Source: Solirubrobacteraceae bacterium (GTDB lineage: Bacteria > Actinomycetota > Thermoleophilia > Solirubrobacterales > Solirubrobacteraceae). Taken from it: a DNA stretch of 32,661 nt. Shown here piece after piece: positions 15,468 to 22,950 of this stretch (positions are counted from its first letter, which is position 1; every line of letters begins with the position of its first letter). The notes below the pieces were generated by a model. The model ran no database searches and was not told where the DNA came from. It saw only the letters and a program-made list of their open reading frames with translations. Both the position numbers and the translations under genes were made by a program. The DNA lies in the NCBI GenBank assembly GCA_030655275.1, contig JAURVW010000352.1, positions 1 to 32,661 on the forward strand, given 5' to 3'.

Positions 15468-15480
15468 CTGTACCCTACAG
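15468..15480. promoter_or_regulatory. Near-perfect palindrome in the divergent promoter (operator candidate)
   Basis: CTGTACCCTACAG is an odd 13-bp palindrome with one mismatch. The exact version CTGTACCGTACAG occurs at 29138-29150. On the minus strand it contains the TAGGGT box of the lipoprotein gene, so a bound protein would block that promoter. Confidence 0.5.
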
Positions 15481-15517
15481 GGACGCACTAGCTAATGGGG
15501 GAATCTTGCGAAACCGA

Positions 15518-17884
15518 ATGACACCACTCCGAGGGCGCCGCCGCATCCAGATCGCGGCCGCGTTTACCTTGGCAGCGGCCACCGCGAGTATGGCGCCGGG
15601 GCTCGCCCATGCCGGCGCCTACGACGTACAGATCTGTCGTGGCGGCTATGGCAACGGTGGTGCTTTGACCGCGCATGGTGGCGGCGCAGCCTACGACTGG
15701 CTCTTCCGCGTCACCAACAACAACTGCGACACGGGGTGGGGTGGCTGGAATGGCATCAGTGCCTCCATCACCAACGGCGGACCGATCGAGAACGAGCCGT
15801 ACGTCCCCGTCGGCACGTCCGCGAACCTCTACGCCGCCGCTCCCGCCGGCGCCGGCATCGAGCGCATCCACGTCGACAGCGGTCGCCTCGCCAGTCACTA
15901 CGGCAACGCGACTGGCTGGAGCGCCCGCGTCATGGTTCCCTCCTCCGGTTTCTGCCGGACCGACGGCGACGGCGGCAACTGGTGTGGCCTCGGCAGGCAG
16001 CGCTCCGCTGACAACAGCGCCGAGACCGTCTGGGCCTCCCCCAGCTACCCGCAGATCACCGACGTGGACCTGGGCCCGATCACCGGCCCGGTCTCCGACA
16101 TCGCGATCGGCGTCGTGTGCAACGGCGGCAGCACCTACGCAGCCCGCCCCTGCTACCGCATGCCCTACAAGAACTCAGCGGGCGTTGCTGTCGCCTCGGG
16201 CTTCATCCGCGTCCGCGACAACACGCCACCCACCATCAGCGGCATCAGCGGCCCCGTCGCCGACGGCCAATGGCATCGCCCCGGCGACATCGCCCTCAGC
16301 GTCACCGGCTGGGACAACACCGGCATCCGCGCATTCGAGCGCTACATCGACGGCGAATACCGCGGTGAGATCGCCCAAGCCTGCGACTACAGCCAGATGA
16401 AGCCCTGCCAGGACCGCGCGATCGACACAACCGCCCCCGTCGGCGGCTACGACGGCTTCCACACCGTCGAAATGGCCGCCTACGCCGCCACCAACACCGA
16501 AGTCAACTGCTCCATCGACTGCGCAGTAACCGGCGTCAAGGTCGCCATCGACGGCACCGCACCCGGCGCGCCCGCCAGCAAGAACAACGGGCCCGCCTGG
16601 AGCAACGCCAACGCATTCAACCTCAACGCGCCGACCCCGGCCAGCGAGAACGATCCTGACGGCGACGGTCCCCAGGCCCGCTCGCCGATCACGCGCAGGA
16701 TTGCAGTCGTGTGCCCCGGGAGCTCTCCTGAGGGCTCCGCCTGCGTCACGAAGGACGTTTCGCCGGTCAACGGCAGCGGTCAGGTGGCCAGCGCCGCAGT
16801 TGCCGTTCCCGGCGAGGGTGCGTGGAACGCACGGATTCAGCTCGTCGACCAGGTCGGCAATGCGAGCGACATCAAGGCCTCAGCACCGGTTCCCGTCCGC
16901 CTCGATCAGAGCCCGCCGACCGCCGCGGTGTCGACGAGCCCCCTCACGATCAAGGTCACGACTGGTGATGCTCTTTCAGGTCCCGCCTCGATCAAGTACC
17001 GCGTCGATGGCAAGGGCGAGTGGTCGACGGTCGCCAAGGCGGCCGTCGACGTGACTGCCGAGGCTGGCCGCCGCTTCATCGAGGTGCAAGCGACTGACGC
17101 CGCCGGCAATGCGATGGCCAAGCCGCAGCGGTTCGACATCACGGTCCCGGACAGCACCGGTTCGGCCCCGCGCACGCCGCAGACGGTCGGCGGTGACTCG
17201 CAGATCACGCTCGCTGACCGCGGCGAACTCAACGGCGCGGGCGCTTCGGAGAAGGCCACGCTCACCGCGTGGTTCGTTCGCAAGTCGAGCAAGGACAAGA
17301 AGCGCGACCTAACGGTCCGAACGATCGGCGAGCGCAACACCGCGGCAATCCAAGGCACGCTCATCAACGGGGAGAACCAGCCGATCCGCAACGCGCGGAT
17401 CGACCTGCAGGCCAGCATCGCCGGAGGCCGCGTGGAGACCTCCAAGGACGTGGCACGCACCGACAACGAAGGTAACTTCGCGGCCAAGCTCAACAAGGGG
17501 CAGACTAGCCGCAAGCTCGCCGTGCGCTACGTCGAGCGCGTCAACGACGAAGTAGCGACTTCCGCCGTTGGCCTCGAGCTCGTCGTCAAGGCACGCGTGG
17601 CGCTGAGCGTCCACGCACCCAAGCGCGGCAACCGCTGGAAGCTCTCGGGCTTCGTCTCCAGCGGCTACCTGACCAAGCAGGGCGTGCAGGTCCAGCTCCA
17701 GTGGCGCTCCCCGCGCGACGGCTGGACCGACCTGCGCACGGTCCGCACCGACGCCAAGGGCCGGTTCAAGTACTTCCGGCGGATGAGCGGTCACTACCGG
17801 CTGCGCGCTCGCGTGGCCTCCACCCCGGCCTACGCCTACAAGGGCAACGTGAGCCGCACCGTGCGCGGCGGCGGGCACCGCTAA
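15518..17884 (+). CDS. Large secreted multidomain surface protein
   Basis: About 788 residues. A signal peptide (to about residue 32, GLAHAG) precedes a Cys-rich N-terminal domain with YDVQICRGGYGNGG and paired Cys segments. Ig-like repeats follow, including DNTPPTISGISGP and a later LDQSPPTAAVSTSPLT. A carboxypeptidase-regulatory-like beta domain (IQGTLINGENQPIRNARI) comes next, and finally a basic beta module with RFKYFRRMSGHYRLRARV. No enzyme motif is visible. GGGGGA at 15497-15502 sits awkwardly: 3 bases before an in-frame TTG at 15506 and 15 before ATG 15518, so the start is uncertain by four codons. It is probably a surface or adhesion protein. It is transcribed divergently from the lipoprotein-peptidase pair. 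Confidence 0.7.
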   Translation: MTPLRGRRRIQIAAAFTLAAATASMAPGLAHAGAYDVQICRGGYGNGGALTAHGGGAAYDWLFRVTNNNCDTGWGGWNGISASITNGGPIENEPYVPVGTSANLYAAAPAGAGIERIHVDSGRLASHYGNATGWSARVMVPSSGFCRTDGDGGNWCGLGRQRSADNSAETVWASPSYPQITDVDLGPITGPVSDIAIGVVCNGGSTYAARPCYRMPYKNSAGVAVASGFIRVRDNTPPTISGISGPVADGQWHRPGDIALSVTGWDNTGIRAFERYIDGEYRGEIAQACDYSQMKPCQDRAIDTTAPVGGYDGFHTVEMAAYAATNTEVNCSIDCAVTGVKVAIDGTAPGAPASKNNGPAWSNANAFNLNAPTPASENDPDGDGPQARSPITRRIAVVCPGSSPEGSACVTKDVSPVNGSGQVASAAVAVPGEGAWNARIQLVDQVGNASDIKASAPVPVRLDQSPPTAAVSTSPLTIKVTTGDALSGPASIKYRVDGKGEWSTVAKAAVDVTAEAGRRFIEVQATDAAGNAMAKPQRFDITVPDSTGSAPRTPQTVGGDSQITLADRGELNGAGASEKATLTAWFVRKSSKDKKRDLTVRTIGERNTAAIQGTLINGENQPIRNARIDLQASIAGGRVETSKDVARTDNEGNFAAKLNKGQTSRKLAVRYVERVNDEVATSAVGLELVVKARVALSVHAPKRGNRWKLSGFVSSGYLTKQGVQVQLQWRSPRDGWTDLRTVRTDAKGRFKYFRRMSGHYRLRARVASTPAYAYKGNVSRTVRGGGHR

Positions 17885-17921
17885 GCGCCAGCCGGCCAAC
17901 GGCTCCCCCGGGCACTGACCA

Positions 17922-17965
17922 AAGGGCGACAGCGCGCGGCTCCCCCGCCGCGCGCTGTCGCCCTT
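17922..17965 (+). terminator. Strong hairpin terminator after the large surface protein
   Basis: A perfect 19-bp stem starts AAGGGCGACAGC and closes with GCTGTCGCCCTT around the loop TCCCCC. It is followed by the pyrimidine-rich run CCTCGTTCTTCC. It separates the surface module from the signalling module. Confidence 0.85.
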
Positions 17966-17991
17966 CCTCGTTCTTCCACCCCACACATCTG

Positions 17992-18357
17992 ATGACTGAA
18001 CTCACCACCACACTCGCCTCCGAAGAAGTTCCACGCGCTCTGCGCGCCGTTCTTCACTCCACGCAGAAGGCGCGGCTGCTGTGCTTGCTGGAACAGGGCG
18101 CCGCGACGAGCAAAGACCTCGCGGCCGCGCTGGATCCCCAAATTCAAGCCAACAGCGTCAACAGCCACCTGCGAGAGCTGCAGACACTCGGATGGGTCGA
18201 CGTTCAGGCCGTTACCCAGAACCGGGGAGGCTTCTCTCGCATTTGGGCGCTCACCACCCCCGACGTGTCGTGGTCGAGTTTTCTGGCTGCTGTGCTCGAC
18301 GCCGCCCCCCAACCTGCTGAGCCGGTCGCCGGTCAGGCGACGCCTCTGGCATCGTGA
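17992..18357 (+). CDS. Winged-helix regulator, paralogue of the 22951 gene
   Basis: The protein has 121 residues. An ArsR/MarR-like winged helix spans about residues 14-95: ARLLCLLEQGAATSKDLAAA, recognition-helix region NSVNSHLRELQTLGW and wing VTQNRGGFSRIWALT. The same blocks occur in the 22951 protein (NSINLHLRELESAGW and KQNRGGFGRIWDLT), so the two genes are clear paralogues. ATG 17992 follows the terminator hairpin by 26 bases. The stop lies 4 bases before the FHA-HTH gene, so the two may be co-transcribed. Role and ligand are unknown; there are no metal-binding Cys clusters. Confidence 0.75.
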   Translation: MTELTTTLASEEVPRALRAVLHSTQKARLLCLLEQGAATSKDLAAALDPQIQANSVNSHLRELQTLGWVDVQAVTQNRGGFSRIWALTTPDVSWSSFLAAVLDAAPQPAEPVAGQATPLAS

Positions 18358-18361
18358 ACGC

Positions 18362-19063
18362 GTGACGCAGATGACCGCCGACAACGCCCCTCTCTGGTTC
18401 CGTCTGACTGCCGCCGAAGCGGAGCAGTACGTGCGCGCCGTGAGCGTCGCGCACCCGTACCTGATCCACCAGCAGCGCGACGGCTACGTGCGCTTGGCGC
18501 CGGTCAAGGAATCGGGCATGCGCTACACGATCGGTCGCACCCCCGGCAACCATCTGCCGGTCCCCAACGAGCACGTCTCGGGCCTGCACGCCGTCCTCGA
18601 GCGGCGCGCCGGCCTGCTCGTCATCGAGGATCAGAGCAGCCGCAACGGGACCTTCGTTAACGGCCGCAAGGTCACGGCCGCCCACACGCTGCACGACGGC
18701 GACGAGCTGCTGATCGCGACGACCAAGTTCCTTGTGCGCTGCCCGACCGGCGCCGAGGGCACCGGCACCACCGTGCTGCCTAGCGCGCCGGACTGGGACA
18801 CCCTCTGGCCCTCGCACCGCCAGTTGCTCATCATGCTGGTGGATCTCACGCGCAGCAACGAGGGCCGGCCTCCCAGCCACACCGAGCTTGCCGAGGCGCT
18901 TGGTGCCAGCAGCGAGGCGACCAAGGGCCGCCTGCGCGGCATCCGCGACAAGTTCCGCGAGGCTGGCGAGACGGCTAGCTTCCGGACCCCGGCGCTCGCC
19001 GAGATCGCGCTGATGCATGAGGAGTCGCTGCGCGCCTCCGCGGCCGCCAACGACGACGACTGA
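18362..19063 (+). CDS. FHA-domain protein with C-terminal helix-turn-helix
   Basis: The protein has 233 residues. The FHA domain (about 50-125) shows YTIGRTPGNHLPVPNEHVSG, LHAVLE and SSRNGTFVNG, the phosphothreonine-binding loops. The C-terminal part (about 140-220) contains PPSHTELAEALGASSEATKG and RLRGIRDKF, a helix-turn-helix of sigma-region-4/LuxR type. FHA domains bind phosphothreonine, and the next gene encodes a Ser/Thr kinase, so the likely circuit is kinase to FHA-HTH transcription regulator, as in EmbR-type systems. GTG 18362 is used; CATCGT lies 6 bases upstream and there is no Shine-Dalgarno, so leaderless translation or coupling to the preceding gene is possible. Confidence 0.8.
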   Translation: MTQMTADNAPLWFRLTAAEAEQYVRAVSVAHPYLIHQQRDGYVRLAPVKESGMRYTIGRTPGNHLPVPNEHVSGLHAVLERRAGLLVIEDQSSRNGTFVNGRKVTAAHTLHDGDELLIATTKFLVRCPTGAEGTGTTVLPSAPDWDTLWPSHRQLLIMLVDLTRSNEGRPPSHTELAEALGASSEATKGRLRGIRDKFREAGETASFRTPALAEIALMHEESLRASAAANDDD

Positions 19064-19072
19064 CGCTGCCCG

Positions 19073-21094
19073 ATGGCGATGCCGTTCCCCGAGGTGCTGA
19101 CCGCCGGCACGATCGTCGATGGTCGATTTGAGATCACCGGTCCGCTCGGTCACGGCGGCACCGCGACGGTCTACTCCGCTCGCCAGCTCTCCGTGGAAGG
19201 CCGCCCGGTCGCGCTCAAGGTCATGCACTCCTACCTCACCGGAGACCCCGATTTCGTTCGCAGCTTCAAGCGTGAGGCCGGGCTGAGCGGCCACCTGGAT
19301 CACCCCAACATCGTCTACGTCCACGAGTCGGGCGAGCACGACGGCCACCTCTACATCGCGATGCAGAAGGTGTCCGGCACGACGCTCCGCCAAAACCTGC
19401 AGGGCGGCCGCCGCAGCCTCGATGCGGCCGCGGTCCTTGCGATTTTGGAATACGTCGCCGACGCGCTCGACTACGCCCACCAGGAGGGCGTCACGCACCG
19501 CGATGTCAAGCCGGAAAACATCCTGCTCGACCACCGCGGCCGCGTCTACCTCGCCGACTTCGGCATCGCCCGTGCCGCGAGCACAGCGACGATGACGCGC
19601 CGGCAGATGGCCACGGAGAACTACGCCGCTCCCGAACAGCTCAAGCGAGTCAAGGGCGAGAAGCTGACCGGCGCCGTCGACATCTATGCGCTCGCGATCG
19701 TCGCCTACGAAGCGCTCACCGACGCCCCCGGTCCCTACGACGCACAGGACCAGAGCATCGTCTTCGCGCACCTGGAGCAGCAGCCATTGCCGCTGCTCCC
19801 GGCCGGGCCCGGCGCCGACGCCCTACACGCCGCCCTGAGTCGTGGCCTGGCCAAGGCGCCGGCCGATCGGCCCGCCACGGCGCGCGAGTTCGTCGAGGAC
19901 CTGCGCCAGGCGCTCGCCGTCGATCCCGCCGCCGGCGAGCGCGTGCCGGCGTTCTCCCAGGACAACCCCGGCGGCGACGAGGATCTGGACTGGAACGACC
20001 CCGATCCTCACGTCGGACTTACGATCGCGCTGCCGGGTGCCACCGAGCTTCCGAGCGAGCCAGCCACGCAGGTCACGGGCGAGCTGCCAGCCTTCGCCTG
20101 GCCCGAAGCGCCGACCGTGACCGCGCTCGTCGACGAGCCCCTTCCCGCCGCGGTGACCGCGCCCGTCCCTGCCCCCGCTCCCGCTCCTGCGGCGCCCGTC
20201 GATGAGGCTCGGCCGGTTCGGCGACGGAGATCGCCAACGCTTCCAGCGCTGCCCACCTGGTGGCCGCTCCCGCTCGCCGTGCTGACGATCGCCGCGCCGC
20301 TCGTGGCGCTGCGGTCGCGACCCGAACCGCCGCCCGGCCCCTCCGCACTGCGAGCGGGCCCGGTGAGCTTCACCGCGGCAACCGGAACGCGACCGGTGGC
20401 CAACCCGCAGCCGATCGCGGCGGCCGCGCTCAAGGGCGCGCCGGCCGGCGGCTCCACCACGGCGATCGGCACGCCCGGCGACGGCGTGGCCGTGCGCTCG
20501 CTGACCTCCGGTACCGCGGCGATCGCCCCGGCCGACGCGACGTCGGCCGAGACCCTGCGGATCGCGGGCGGCACCGCTCGCCGCTACCGCGTGGGCGCCT
20601 CCACCATCACCGTGGCCCAAACGCCCGAGACGATCGTGTGGGCGGGCTGCAGTCGCCCGAGCTCGGCGGTCTGCTCGCAGGCGCTCGGGTCGCTGACAGC
20701 CGGTGACGAGACGCTGCAGGCCGACCCGATCCCAAACGTCGCCGAGACGATCACCGCGGCGCTCGCCCAGGCTCGCGAGCGACGCCAGCGGCCCATGCCG
20801 ACCACCGACCGCGCCCGCCGCCAAGAACGCGCGGTGGCGATTGCCACTGCCTACCGCCGCGGCGCCCAGCGCCTGGACTCCTTCGTCGACGAGCGTCCTC
20901 GAGACCGAGACGTGCGAGATCTCGCCACCGCGGTGCGCGCGGCCGCCGACAGCTACACGCGCATTGCAGGCGCAGCCGACACCAAGTCCACGACCTCTGA
21001 CCGCCGCGGCCGCGCCGCGCTGGCATCAGCCGACGCACGGATCGCGCGCGCCGGCAAGAAGCTCGCGGCCCGCGGCTACAAGGTGACCCCATGA
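19073..21094 (+). CDS. Transmembrane Ser/Thr protein kinase (PknB-like)
   Basis: The protein has 673 residues. The kinase domain (about 17-285) shows the glycine loop LGHGGTATVY, K49 in VALKVM, catalytic loop HRDVKPEN with D144, DFG with D162, activation segment ATMTRRQMATENYAAPEQ and DIYALAIVAYEAL. A long acidic/Pro-Ala linker leads to a transmembrane helix at about 394-412 and an extracellular region of about 260 residues. That region contains one Cys pair (WAGCSRPSSAVC) and a helical C-terminal part. It has no PASTA repeats. It is 9 bases downstream of the FHA-HTH gene, its likely partner, and its stop overlaps the next gene as ATGA. Confidence 0.93.
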   Translation: MAMPFPEVLTAGTIVDGRFEITGPLGHGGTATVYSARQLSVEGRPVALKVMHSYLTGDPDFVRSFKREAGLSGHLDHPNIVYVHESGEHDGHLYIAMQKVSGTTLRQNLQGGRRSLDAAAVLAILEYVADALDYAHQEGVTHRDVKPENILLDHRGRVYLADFGIARAASTATMTRRQMATENYAAPEQLKRVKGEKLTGAVDIYALAIVAYEALTDAPGPYDAQDQSIVFAHLEQQPLPLLPAGPGADALHAALSRGLAKAPADRPATAREFVEDLRQALAVDPAAGERVPAFSQDNPGGDEDLDWNDPDPHVGLTIALPGATELPSEPATQVTGELPAFAWPEAPTVTALVDEPLPAAVTAPVPAPAPAPAAPVDEARPVRRRRSPTLPALPTWWPLPLAVLTIAAPLVALRSRPEPPPGPSALRAGPVSFTAATGTRPVANPQPIAAAALKGAPAGGSTTAIGTPGDGVAVRSLTSGTAAIAPADATSAETLRIAGGTARRYRVGASTITVAQTPETIVWAGCSRPSSAVCSQALGSLTAGDETLQADPIPNVAETITAALAQARERRQRPMPTTDRARRQERAVAIATAYRRGAQRLDSFVDERPRDRDVRDLATAVRAAADSYTRIAGAADTKSTTSDRRGRAALASADARIARAGKKLAARGYKVTP

Positions 21095-21495
21095 CCAGGC
21101 CCTCCCGCTCCACCGCTCTGCTGAGCCTGGCGATCGTCGCCATCTCGGCCGGTTCCACCGTGGCGATCGCCAGCGCTCCAGATCCGTCGCCCGAACCGAC
21201 GCCGTCACCCAGCGCCGCCGTGGCCGCCAACGCAGCGATCACCCTTCCCCCTCGGAGCCAACCCCCCGCCTTGCGGGTGCCGAAACCCCGCAAGAAGACG
21301 AGCACCGCGGCCGCCACGAGCCAGACCCAGTCGCAGACCGGATCCACCGCCGCAGGGACCAGCGCAGGCAGCACGTCGACGAACACCCAGCAGCCCAGCT
21401 CGGGCACCAGCAGCAGCAGCGGGTCAGGCAGCAGCCAGCCGCGCGACAGCAACCCCTCGGGCGGTTTGGGATGCGGCGAGCTCGACGCCTGCTGA
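21091..21495 (+). CDS. Secreted Ser/Thr/Pro-rich protein coupled to the kinase
   Basis: The protein has 134 residues. A signal peptide or N-terminal anchor (about 8-28, LLSLAIVAISAGSTVAIA) is followed by low-complexity sequence: Pro-Ser repeats, a basic patch KPRKKTS and a long Ser/Thr/Gln/Gly stretch. The C-terminus is GLGCGELDAC. The ending resembles that of the partial protein at the left edge (CELGPC). The start overlaps the kinase stop by ATGA. Such chains are often wall-spanning or glycosylated. No function can be assigned; a link to the extracellular part of the kinase is an inference from coupling. Confidence 0.6.
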   Translation: MTRPSRSTALLSLAIVAISAGSTVAIASAPDPSPEPTPSPSAAVAANAAITLPPRSQPPALRVPKPRKKTSTAAATSQTQSQTGSTAAGTSAGSTSTNTQQPSSGTSSSSGSGSSQPRDSNPSGGLGCGELDAC

Positions 21496-21525
21496 CCTAG
21501 CGCGAAGCCCGCCCCGCTCTAGGTC
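21494..21525. terminator. Weak inverted repeat between convergent genes
   Basis: GACCTAG (21494-21500) and CTAGGTC (21519-21525) form a 7-bp stem with an 18-base loop spanning both stop codons. It may act as a weak bidirectional terminator. Confidence 0.3.
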
Positions 21526-22076
21526 GTGGTCGGACCTTCGCCCTCGTGCGCGGGCGGTGCGTCGTCACGCTGCTGCCAGCGGCGCCGCACTACCGGCACC
21601 GCCTTGTAGATCCCATAGGCCGTGACGGCCGCGCCCAACCCCACGGCGACGACGGGGGCACGCGGTGCCGAGCCAGCGGCCTCGGCTGCCCGCTTGGCGG
21701 ATTGGAATTGTCGAAACGCCTCATCGGCCGCTGCGGCTCCCGCGTCACGCGCGACCTTCTGAGCCAGCCTGCGGTCGGCGAGAACCTGCCGGATCTGCCC
21801 GACGCCCTCCTCCGAGAGGTCGAGTTTTTCGATCACCGTTTCAAGCCAGGCCGTGGTGTCCCAGGCTTGATACGCGGACCCGCCGTAGCCGTTGGTGTGG
21901 TCGCGCACCGCGGCGAACGGCGCACCGGCCTCAGTTAGCTGCCACGCATTGGGCTCGCCAGCCAGCAGACCAGCGCGCTTCAAAGCGACATTGAACTCCT
22001 GGGCCGAGAGTCCGACCCTCGACCCGAGAGCGGACACCGACCTTCTGGCAGTTTCGGTGGCTTCGTTGCCGGGCAT
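21519..22076 (-). CDS. Antirepressor-like N-terminal domain with C-terminal membrane anchor
   Basis: The protein has 185 residues. The N-terminal part (about 12-70) reads SALGSRVGLSAQEFNVALKR followed by AWQLTEAGAPFA, and later YQAWDTTAWLETVIEKL. This arrangement resembles the C-terminal KilA-C/antirepressor DNA-binding module of phage antirepressors (self-similarity of helix, LTexG, then W). A coiled region (about 88-130) and one transmembrane segment (VVAVGLGAAVTAYGIYKAV, about 142-160) follow, with a basic cytoplasmic RRRW. The start at 22076 has AGGA 6-9 bases upstream on this strand. A frame open further upstream crosses the operator-like dyad and is not used. The family match is tentative. 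A membrane-tethered DNA-binding protein is the working idea. Confidence 0.5.
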   Translation of the reverse strand: MPGNEATETARRSVSALGSRVGLSAQEFNVALKRAGLLAGEPNAWQLTEAGAPFAAVRDHTNGYGGSAYQAWDTTAWLETVIEKLDLSEEGVGQIRQVLADRRLAQKVARDAGAAAADEAFRQFQSAKRAAEAAGSAPRAPVVAVGLGAAVTAYGIYKAVPVVRRRWQQRDDAPPAHEGEGPTTT

Positions 22077-22100
22077 GCGGTTCCTGGTGAGTCGGACTAA

Positions 22101-22127
22101 GACCGCTGGGATCGTAGTACAGCGGTC
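22101..22127. promoter_or_regulatory. 27-bp dyad upstream of the antirepressor-like gene
   Basis: GACCGCT (22101-22107) and AGCGGTC (22121-22127) are perfect 7-bp arms around 13 bases. On the minus strand the spacer contains CTGTAC-TACGAT. It shares CTGTAC with the palindromes at 15468 and 29138, and TACGAT could be a -10 box. Likely an operator. Confidence 0.5.
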
Positions 22128-22167
22128 CCTCATCGGAATGCGTTGTGGACGGATCCCGCGTTCTTGC

Positions 22168-22196
22168 AAAAGGGGAGGTCCTCCTACTCCCCTTTT
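22168..22196. terminator. Terminator-like hairpin in a divergent intergenic region
   Basis: AAAAGGGGAG, loop GTCCTCCTA, CTCCCCTTTT: a perfect 10-bp stem ending in T4. It lies upstream of genes on both strands rather than after one. It may attenuate read-through into 22233 or insulate the two promoters. A related sequence lies at 31742-31768. Confidence 0.65.
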
Positions 22197-22232
22197 CTTG
22201 GCCGAGATTGCGGCCCGGCGCAGAATCGGCCC

Positions 22233-22637
22233 ATGCCGATCGCGACGTGGAGCGCCACTAAGGCGCCGCCCAACATCTCCGAGGAGACGATCGCTGCCGC
22301 GGCGGCGTTCGTTGCCGCCCACTACGACGAGGAGGGCTACACGATCCTCGCGACCGCCGAGCAGACCACCCAGGGCCTGCTCCCCCTCGCCGCGCGCCGC
22401 AACGGCCATTTCGTCCTGCCGAGTCTTCGCGTCGCCGAGCACGGCACCGAGTTCGGCCCGCCGATCGGCGCTTACGAGCACGACACGCCCAGCGCCCTGC
22501 GCGCGCTGTTGACGAGCTGGTTCAGCGACACCGGCCAGATCCCCCCGCCGCTTCCTCTTCGCCTCGACGCCGTTGGCGTCTATCTGGATCGCGACGGCGC
22601 TCCGGTCGCCCTCGACATCGTTCAGTCCGCCTACTAG
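22233..22637 (+). CDS. Hypothetical protein
   Basis: The protein has 134 residues with an alpha/beta look. An N-terminal helix ETIAAAAAFVAAHYDEEGY is followed by strands TILATAE and FVLPSLRV, a conserved-looking EFGPPIGAYEHDTPSALRAL, and a C-terminal strand pair LDAVGVYLDRDGAPVALDIV. I do not recognise a family. ATG 22233 is chosen because CAGAAT lies 6 bases upstream, as in other apparently leaderless genes here, and the upstream extension would run through the terminator-like hairpin. It is 13 bases upstream of the next gene and probably forms a small operon with it. Confidence 0.6.
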   Translation: MPIATWSATKAPPNISEETIAAAAAFVAAHYDEEGYTILATAEQTTQGLLPLAARRNGHFVLPSLRVAEHGTEFGPPIGAYEHDTPSALRALLTSWFSDTGQIPPPLPLRLDAVGVYLDRDGAPVALDIVQSAY

Positions 22638-22650
22638 CCAAAGCGCCCCA

Positions 22651-22923
22651 ATGAGCACCGCCACCGCCGTTTCAACTACCCGCCGCGCTCCGTCAGTCCC
22701 CGCCGAGCCGCGCCGCCTGAGCCCGCTCGAGCACGGCCTGCTGGCCATCCACCAGACGCTCTTTCCCGAGCGCTACGAAGGCGTTGATCTCCACGAGTGG
22801 TCGGCTGACACCATCGACCAGGTGGCCCGCCAGCTGGAGAGCATCGCCGCCGCGCTGGAGATCCCCGGCTTCGTGCTCACCCCCGACGCTCCGGCCGCGC
22901 CCGCAGCAACTCGCCCTCGCTAG
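22651..22923 (+). CDS. Small hypothetical protein
   Basis: The protein has 90 residues. A basic Ser/Thr/Pro-rich N-terminus is followed by a helical segment, RRLSPLEHGLLAIHQTLFPE, and then DTIDQVARQLESIAAALEI, ending in an Ala/Pro tail. No family is recognised. ATG 22651 is 13 bases after the preceding stop. There is no clear Shine-Dalgarno, so coupling to the upstream gene is likely. Third-position GC is high over the helical part, supporting real coding. Confidence 0.55.
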   Translation: MSTATAVSTTRRAPSVPAEPRRLSPLEHGLLAIHQTLFPERYEGVDLHEWSADTIDQVARQLESIAAALEIPGFVLTPDAPAAPAATRPR

Positions 22924-22938
22924 CTGTCACAGACCCCG

Positions 22939-22944
22939 TATCGT
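22939..22944 (+). promoter_or_regulatory. Candidate -10 box (TATCGT) of the second winged-helix gene
   Basis: TATCGT ends exactly 6 bases before GTG 22951, with no Shine-Dalgarno in the gap. This matches the leaderless pattern seen before other genes in the window. Confidence 0.5.
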
Positions 22945-22950
22945 GGCCGC

